The notes under the pieces were generated by a model, which saw nothing but the letters and a program-made list of their open reading frames with translations, did no database searches and was not told the DNA's origin. The position numbers and the translations under genes are program-made. Of a stretch of 64,000 nucleotides of DNA, positions 59,155 through 64,000 are shown piece by piece. This DNA is from an uncultured Acidovorax sp. (GTDB lineage Bacteria; Pseudomonadota; Gammaproteobacteria; Burkholderiales; Burkholderiaceae_C), in the NCBI GenBank assembly GCA_913774955.1, contig CAJYKV010000007.1, positions 269,693 to 333,692 of the forward strand, in the 5' to 3' direction. Every line of letters starts with the position of its first letter. Within the stretch, counting starts at the first letter, position 1.

Positions 59155-59961
59155 ATGACGCACGCCGCCTTCCCTGATGCTTCCGAATCCCAACCCCGGG
59201 TATCTCGCGACCACCTGCTCGTCGCGTTCGACGAGCTGCTGCAGCCCGCCCGCTTCAAGGATTACGGCCCCAACGGCCTGCAGGTGGAGGGCCGGGACCG
59301 CATCCGCCGCATCGTGAGCGGCGTGACGGCGAGCCGCGCGCTGATCGATGCGGCGATCGAAGACGGAGCGGATGCGGTCTTCGTGCACCACGGCCTGTTC
59401 TGGCGCGGCCAGGACGGACGCGTGACGGGATGGATGAAGCAGCGCCTGCAGCGGCTGCTGGCGCACGACATCAACCTCTTCGCCTACCACCTGCCGCTCG
59501 ACGCGCATCCAGAGCTGGGCAACAACGCCCAACTGGGCCGCGTGCTGGGCTTCGCGCCGGCCGACGTGCGCTTCGGCGAGCAGGATCTGGGCTTCTGCGC
59601 GCCGGCCGATATGGCCGACGCGTCCACGCTCGCGGCGCGGGTGCGGGCGGCGCTGGGCCGGCCGGTGACGCTGGTGGCGCCGGGCGAGGGCGAGTGCGAG
59701 GTCCGGCCGATCCGCCGCGTGGCCTGGTGCACGGGCGGCGCGCAGGGCTTCTTCGAAGGCGCGATCGCCGCGGGGGCGGACGCCTTCATCACGGGCGAGA
59801 TTTCCGAACCGCAGGCGCACCTGGCGCGCGAGACGGGCGTGGCCTTCATCGCCGCGGGGCACCACGCCACCGAGCGCTACGGCGCCCCGGCGGCGGCGGC
59901 GCACGTGGCCGCGGCACTGGGCATCGAACACCGCTTCATCGAAATCGACAACCCGGCGTGA
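59155..59961 (+). CDS. Nif3/YbgI-like dinuclear metal protein (DUF34)
   Basis: A 268-residue cytoplasmic protein of the Nif3/YbgI family, hexameric proteins with a two-metal site and linked to GTP cyclohydrolase-type chemistry without a proven role. The metal-binding residues are seen in DAVFVHHGLFWRG, AYHLPLDAHPELGNN and the C-terminal AAGHHATERYG (His and Glu). TGEISEPQAHLARETG is conserved. ATG 59155 (MTHAAFPD) is preferred. Its stop codon lies in a hairpin that starts the palindromic repeat. Confidence 0.92.
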   Translation: MTHAAFPDASESQPRVSRDHLLVAFDELLQPARFKDYGPNGLQVEGRDRIRRIVSGVTASRALIDAAIEDGADAVFVHHGLFWRGQDGRVTGWMKQRLQRLLAHDINLFAYHLPLDAHPELGNNAQLGRVLGFAPADVRFGEQDLGFCAPADMADASTLAARVRAALGRPVTLVAPGEGECEVRPIRRVAWCTGGAQGFFEGAIAAGADAFITGEISEPQAHLARETGVAFIAAGHHATERYGAPAAAAHVAAALGIEHRFIEIDNPA

Positions 59962-60085
59962 GCCGCGCTAAGAGCGGCTCACACGACCCAGCGAAGCGGT
60001 TCTGGCTAGGCGCCGCAGCGCAGACAGTACGAGTAGTACGACAAGATGCGGCAACGACGCCAGAAGGGCCGTGTTAGCCGCTCTA
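59958..60085. repeat. 114-bp palindromic interspersed repeat with TIR-like ends
   Basis: Ends AGAGCGGCTCACAC (59971-59984) and GTGTTAGCCGCTCT (60071-60084) are inverted with 13 of 14 matches. Inside, TTCTGGC pairs with GCCAGAA, GCCGCA with TGCGGC, and the centre holds GTACGAGTAGTAC, so the whole element can fold into one long stem. A second hairpin, GTGAGCCGC/GCGGCTCAC (59958-59982), links it to the end of the Nif3 gene. The right end supplies two bases of the TAG stop of the VWA gene. The element looks like a MITE or BIME; only one copy is in the window. Confidence 0.7.
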
Positions 60086-61144
60086 AAGTACCCGTCCGAA
60101 CCACCACAGCGAGAGCAGGCCCGCCAGCACCAGCAGCGCGGCGCCCCCAAGCGCGAACAGGGCGGCCACCTCGGTTTCCTTCTTCTCCACGGTGAGGCGC
60201 GAGCTGAGGGTCTCGTACACCTTCTTCAGGTCGGCCGCGGTGGCCGCGTGGAAGTACTCGGCCTGGGTGCGCTGCGCCACGGCCTTGAGCGTGTCTTCGT
60301 CGAGGCGCACGCGCATCGACCAGCCCTCGAAGCCGATCGTCTCCCCGGCCACGGTGCCCACGCCCACGGTGTACACGCGCACGCCGCGGTCGGCCGCCCA
60401 CTGCGCGGCCTCCAGCGGGTCCACGCCGGTGGTGCGCTGGCCGTCCGTGAGCATGATGATGGCGGCCGAGGTGTAGGAGCCCGGTGCCACGGGGGGAGGT
60501 TGGTCCGCACCCCGGCCGCCGCGGTGGGGCGGCTTGCCGACCTCGTCGATCGACTGCGGCCGCGTCATCGCCTGGCGCCCGCCGAGCGCCGAGACGTCGA
60601 TGCCCGTGTCCGGGAACAGCGTGGCGAGCGACAGCAGGATGCCGTTGCCCGTCGCGGTGCCGCGCTGCAGCTGGAAGCTGTCGATCGCGCGGACGAGGTC
60701 TTCGTGGTTCTGCGTGGGCAGCTGGGCGAGCTGCGCGCTGCCCGCGAAGGCCACGATGCCCACGCGCACGTGGCGCGGCAGGTCCGCGATGAAGGCCTTG
60801 GCGGCGTTCTGCGCGGCGGTGAGGCGGTCGGGCTGCACGTCGGCGGCGCGCATGCTGCCGGACACGTCCATGGCGAGCATGATGGTCTGCTGCTGCGAGG
60901 GCAGGGTGAGCACCGCCAGCGGCCGCGCGGCCGCGACCAGCAGGGCCGCGAGGCCGAGCAGGAACAGCAGCGGCGGCACGTGGCGCCGCCAGCGCGAGCG
61001 CGTGCCCTGGGCCTCGCGCGCCAGGGCCAGGGCGGGAAAGTGCAGCACGGCGACCCTGCGGCGGCGCAGCAGCCACGCGTAGAGCAGCACCAGCAGCGGC
61101 AGCGCGAGCAGCAGCCAGAGCAGGTCGGGCCAGAGAAACACCAT
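60083..61144 (-). CDS. VWA-domain membrane protein, BatA-like
   Basis: A 353-residue inner-membrane protein: two N-terminal membrane segments (about 1-25 and 55-75), a von Willebrand A domain (about 88-310) with an intact MIDAS (MDVSGSMRAAD, and the Thr/Asp in LTDGQRTTG), and a last membrane segment near the C-terminus. Such proteins work with MoxR ATPases, probably in envelope protein maturation. The stop TAG overlaps the end of the palindromic repeat. Last gene of the protease-moxR-DUF58-VWA group. Confidence 0.88.
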   Translation of the reverse strand: MVFLWPDLLWLLLALPLLVLLYAWLLRRRRVAVLHFPALALAREAQGTRSRWRRHVPPLLFLLGLAALLVAAARPLAVLTLPSQQQTIMLAMDVSGSMRAADVQPDRLTAAQNAAKAFIADLPRHVRVGIVAFAGSAQLAQLPTQNHEDLVRAIDSFQLQRGTATGNGILLSLATLFPDTGIDVSALGGRQAMTRPQSIDEVGKPPHRGGRGADQPPPVAPGSYTSAAIIMLTDGQRTTGVDPLEAAQWAADRGVRVYTVGVGTVAGETIGFEGWSMRVRLDEDTLKAVAQRTQAEYFHAATAADLKKVYETLSSRLTVEKKETEVAALFALGGAALLVLAGLLSLWWFGRVL

Positions 61145-61203
61145 GGGGGGGGCTCCTTCCTGGTCGTGGGTTCGTCGGTGATGAGTCCGGCGCCGCGCGT
61201 CGC

Positions 61204-62256
61204 TCAGGCGCGGATGCCGGCCTCCGGCGCGGCGGCCGTGCGCGGGGGCGGTACGAGCGGAGCGCGCCGGCGGGCGCGCACGGGCTGGCCGCGCAGCTCC
61301 ATGAAGCGCAGCAGCGCGCCGAGCAGATCGTCGTCGGTGGCGAGTTCGAGCGTGTCGGCCCCTGCGCGCGCCAGGGCCGTGCGCAGGACCGCCTCACGGT
61401 CGGCGGCGAGGCGGGCGAAGCGCTGGCGGAAGGCCCGGTCGCGCGTGTCCACCGCGAGTTGCTCGCCGGTTTCCGGGTCGCGCAGATGCAGCAGGCCCAC
61501 GTCGGGCAGCTCCAGCTCCAGCGGGTCGAGCAGCCGCACGGCCACCACGTCGTGCCGTTGCGCAAGGTGTGCGAGGGGCTTCTCCCAACCCGGGGCCGAG
61601 AGGAAATCCGACACCACGAACACGGCCGAGCGGCGGCGCAGCGCACCCGCGGCGGCGCCGAGCAGGCGGTGCAGTTCGGTGGTGCCGGGCGGCGCGCCCG
61701 ATGCACCGGCAGCGTGTGCCGCGGACGCCAACGCGTCGATCAGCCGCAGCACCTGGGTGCGGCCGGTGCGTGGCGGCAGCACGGTGGCGGCGCTGCTGCT
61801 GGCCGGGGAAGAGGCACCGCCCAGCAGCAGGGCGCCCACGCGGTTGCCGTGGCGCGTGAGCAGCCGCGCGAGCACGGCGACGAAGCCGATCAACTGGTCG
61901 CGCTTGCTGGCGCCGGGCGGCCCGAAATCCACCGATGGGCTCAGGTCGAGCAGGAACCAGCCGTTCATCTCGCGGTCTTCGGAGAACACGCGCACATGGG
62001 GCGTGCCGAGCCGCGCGGTGACGTTCCAGTCGATGTGGCGCACGTCGTCGTGCGGCTGGTATTCGCGCAGGTCCGCCAGGTCCACGCCCGCGCCACGCAT
62101 CAGCGTGCGGTACTCGCCCTGCAGCAGACCGTCGAGGCGGCGCACCACGGTCCATTCGAGCCGGCGCAGCAGCCGGTCCGCGGCGCCCGCGGCCAGGCCG
62201 GCCGCAGCGGCCGGCACCGTGGTCGCAGTGGGATCAGGCCTGCTCTGCCGCGGCAT
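61204..62256 (-). CDS. DUF58 protein of the MoxR-VWA group
   Basis: A 350-residue protein with the DUF58 pattern LREYQPHDDVRHIDWNVTARLG, VRVFSEDREMNGWFLLDLSPS, a degenerate VWA-like fold. DUF58 genes almost always accompany moxR and VWA genes and may be scaffold or substrate adaptors. ATG 62256 lies inside the end of moxR (23-bp overlap). The tail is basic and Pro-rich. Confidence 0.85.
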   Translation of the reverse strand: MPRQSRPDPTATTVPAAAAGLAAGAADRLLRRLEWTVVRRLDGLLQGEYRTLMRGAGVDLADLREYQPHDDVRHIDWNVTARLGTPHVRVFSEDREMNGWFLLDLSPSVDFGPPGASKRDQLIGFVAVLARLLTRHGNRVGALLLGGASSPASSSAATVLPPRTGRTQVLRLIDALASAAHAAGASGAPPGTTELHRLLGAAAGALRRRSAVFVVSDFLSAPGWEKPLAHLAQRHDVVAVRLLDPLELELPDVGLLHLRDPETGEQLAVDTRDRAFRQRFARLAADREAVLRTALARAGADTLELATDDDLLGALLRFMELRGQPVRARRRAPLVPPPRTAAAPEAGIRA

Positions 62257-63271
62257 GCAGCACCTCGTTGCGGGCATCGTGCGCGAGCGGGCGGGCGGGC
62301 GCCGGCAGGCGGGCCATGAGCTGGGCGATGAGCGCATCGGCATCGAGCCCGTCCGAGAGCGCCTCGTACGAGAGCGTGAGGCGGTGGCGCAGCACGTCGG
62401 GCACGAGATCCGCCATGTCTTCGGGCAGCACGTAGCCGCGCCCGCGCAGCAGCGCCAGCGCCCGCGCGCCTTCGGCGATGTGGATGGTGGCGCGGGGGCT
62501 GGCGCCGCAGGCGATGCGCGGCACGAGTTCGGGAATGCCGTACTGCGCCGGTGCGCGGGTGGCGGCCACCAGGCGCACCGCGTACTGCAGCAGCGATGGA
62601 TCGACGTACACGCGGCGGCACTCGGCCTGCAGCGCCGCCAGCTGCTCCGTGGTGGCCACGGCGGCCACCTGCACCGGCTCGGCGAGCGCGCGCTGCGCGA
62701 TGACGAATTCCTCTTCCTCGGTGGGATAGCCGACGAGCACCTTCATCATGAAGCGGTCCACCTGGGCTTCGGGCAGCAGGTAGGTGCCCTCGGTCTCGAT
62801 CGGGTTCTGCGTGGCCATGACGAGAAACGGGCGCGGCAGAGGATGCGTCTCGCCCGCGATCGTCACCTGCCGCTCCTGCATCACCTCCAGCAGCGCGCTC
62901 TGCACCTTGGCCGGCGCGCGGTTGATCTCGTCGGCCAGCAGCAGGTGCGTGAACACCGGCCCCATCGTGGTGGCGAATTCGCCCGTGCGCTGGTGGTACA
63001 TGCGCGTGCCGATGAGGTCCGCGGGCACGAGGTCGGGCGTGAACTGGATGCGCTTGAAGGTACCGCGCACGGTGCCCGCGAGCGTCTTCACCGTGAGCGT
63101 CTTCGCCAGGCCGGGCACGCCTTCCACCAGCAGGTGGCCCTGCGCCAGCATGGCGACCATCACACGCTCCAGGAAGCGGTCCTGGCCGACCACCACGCGC
63201 TTGACCTCGTAGAGGATCTGCTCCATCAGCGTGGCGGTGGCGGCGGCCGTCGGCGGCGGGGTGGTGTCCAT
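62234..63271 (-). CDS. MoxR-family AAA+ ATPase
   Basis: A 345-residue AAA+ ATPase with Walker A EGVPGLAKT, Walker B LLLADEINRAP, sensor-1 VMATQNPIETEGTYLLPEAQ and the C-terminal lid. MoxR ATPases act as chaperones for metalloenzymes or complexes, in partnership with VWA proteins. The start ATG 63271 follows AGGAGA; an upstream ATG at 63286 has no better SD. It overlaps the DUF58 gene and follows the protease gene by 32 bp. Confidence 0.93.
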   Translation of the reverse strand: MDTTPPPTAAATATLMEQILYEVKRVVVGQDRFLERVMVAMLAQGHLLVEGVPGLAKTLTVKTLAGTVRGTFKRIQFTPDLVPADLIGTRMYHQRTGEFATTMGPVFTHLLLADEINRAPAKVQSALLEVMQERQVTIAGETHPLPRPFLVMATQNPIETEGTYLLPEAQVDRFMMKVLVGYPTEEEEFVIAQRALAEPVQVAAVATTEQLAALQAECRRVYVDPSLLQYAVRLVAATRAPAQYGIPELVPRIACGASPRATIHIAEGARALALLRGRGYVLPEDMADLVPDVLRHRLTLSYEALSDGLDADALIAQLMARLPAPARPLAHDARNEVLHAAAEQA

Positions 63272-63303
63272 GGGGTCTCCTGGCATGGGGCCTGCGGGCG
63301 GGA

Positions 63304-64000
63304 TCAGAACGGCGGCATGCCGGCCGCCTGCGCCGCGTTCTCGATCGGCACGGCGAAGCCGATGCCGATGAAGGTGCGCGCGGGCGTGGGGTTGAGGATG
63401 GCGGTGACGATGCCGACCACTTCGCCGTCCATGGTGACGAGCGGCCCGCCCGAATTGCCGGGATTGGCGGCCGCGTCGAACTGGATGAGGTTGCGCATTT
63501 CCTGCTTGCCCTGGGGCGAATCGAACTCGCGCTGCAGGCCCGACACCACGCCGGCGGAAACGGAGGGCCCGATGCCGAACGGAAAGCCGATGGCGATCAC
63601 GCCGTCGCCGGGCTTCAGGCCGTCGGTGGAGCGCAGCGGCGCGGCCTGCAGGTCGTCCGGCACGTGGTGCGCCTGCAGCACGGCGAGGTCGTCCGCCGGG
63701 CGCGCACCCGTGAGGGAGGCGTCGCTCTCGGAGCCGTCGGCGAAGGTCACCTGGATGCGCGAGGCGCCGCGCACCACGTGCAGGTTGGTGAGGATCACGC
63801 CCTTGTCCACGATCACGATGCCGGAGCCCACCCCGCGCTCCTCTTCCGGGCCCAGGTTCTTGCCTTTTCTGGTCCGGGCGAAGCCGGTGACGCGCACCAC
63901 GGACGGCGCGACGGCTTCGGCCGCGCGCGCGGCGGCCGAGGGCAGGGGCTGGGTGGAGAGGGTGTGCAGGACGGCCGCATCGATGTCCTGCTGCGTGAGG
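63304..64000 (-). CDS. Trypsin-like serine protease (S1C), 5' end outside the window
   Basis: The frame stays open through the right edge, giving at least 231 residues of the C-terminal part. It is a HtrA-like trypsin fold with the triad in TNLHVVRG, PADDLAVLQ and NPGNSGGPLV. No PDZ domain follows: the protein ends about 40 residues after the catalytic Ser with GIGFAVPIENAAQ and a short tail. The visible N-terminal side (AVLHTLSTQPLP, then AEAVAPSVVRVTGF) suggests an export region further upstream. It probably belongs to the moxR-DUF58-VWA transcript. Confidence 0.88.
   Translation of the reverse strand, partial: LTQQDIDAAVLHTLSTQPLPSAAARAAEAVAPSVVRVTGFARTRKGKNLGPEEERGVGSGIVIVDKGVILTNLHVVRGASRIQVTFADGSESDASLTGARPADDLAVLQAHHVPDDLQAAPLRSTDGLKPGDGVIAIGFPFGIGPSVSAGVVSGLQREFDSPQGKQEMRNLIQFDAAANPGNSGGPLVTMDGEVVGIVTAILNPTPARTFIGIGFAVPIENAAQAAGMPPF

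Overview
The window is about 70% GC, densely packed DNA from a betaproteobacterium. The gene order (gltBD; mlaFEDACB, an ABC-2 pair, ibaG, murA, his; tatABC, htrA, Nif3) and the 'CCCCCTGAGCGG' type of palindromic interspersed repeat point to the Comamonadaceae, most likely an Acidovorax/Paracidovorax species. That assignment is inference from gene order and style, not from a database match.

Layout. 1-1.9 kb: end of an unknown gene, a GSTCD/METTL25-like methyltransferase and an orphan REP-associated (RAYT) transposase. 2-8.3 kb: glutamate synthase gltB-gltD, closed by a good terminator. 8.4-11.7 kb: a stefin/cystatin-like small protein on the minus strand, then a polar amino acid ABC transporter with a REP-like repeat between its binding protein and permease. 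11.9-16 kb: the complete lipid-asymmetry operon mlaF-E-D-A-C-B. 16.1-19.5 kb: an ABC-2 exporter pair, ibaG and murA. 19.5-48.1 kb: the histidine pathway, all on the plus strand but split into three blocks. hisG-(small exported protein)-hisD is followed by an insert with a REP-like repeat, a DUF2917 gene, a MocR-type regulator and a VapBC-like toxin-antitoxin pair. hisC-B-H-A is then followed by an 18-kb insert, and hisF-I-E comes last.

The 18-kb insert carries a whole Pel exopolysaccharide operon (pelA-B-C-D-E-F-G, minus strand), a divergent galE, a GH135/spherulin-4-like lipoprotein downstream of pelG, a dicarboxylate/amino-acid symporter and a YeaD-like mutarotase. The parts fit together. 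GalE has the Cys gatekeeper expected of an enzyme that can make UDP-GalNAc, PelF polymerises it, PelD keeps a c-di-GMP I-site, PelA deacetylates and hydrolyses, PelB/PelC export, and the GH135-like lipoprotein may trim the polymer.

48.1-51.6 kb: a small membrane protein, patatin lipase, HIT protein and tatABC. 51.9-56.8 kb (minus): a 1101-aa surface protein with 14 Kelch-type repeats and an IPTL-CTERM tail, and a membrane-anchored HtrA protease. 57.2-60 kb: an MHS-family transporter, a GNAT acetyltransferase behind a PIP-box-like promoter (possible HrpX-regulated effector), and a Nif3/YbgI protein. A 114-bp palindromic repeat follows it. 60-64 kb (minus): trypsin-like protease, MoxR ATPase, DUF58 and VWA proteins.

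No rRNA, tRNA, CRISPR array or prophage was seen. The most interesting points are the pel/galE/GH135 locus with its nested operator, the toxin-antitoxin pair translationally coupled to hisC, the stefin-like protein, the PIP-box acetyltransferase and the 14-repeat Kelch protein.
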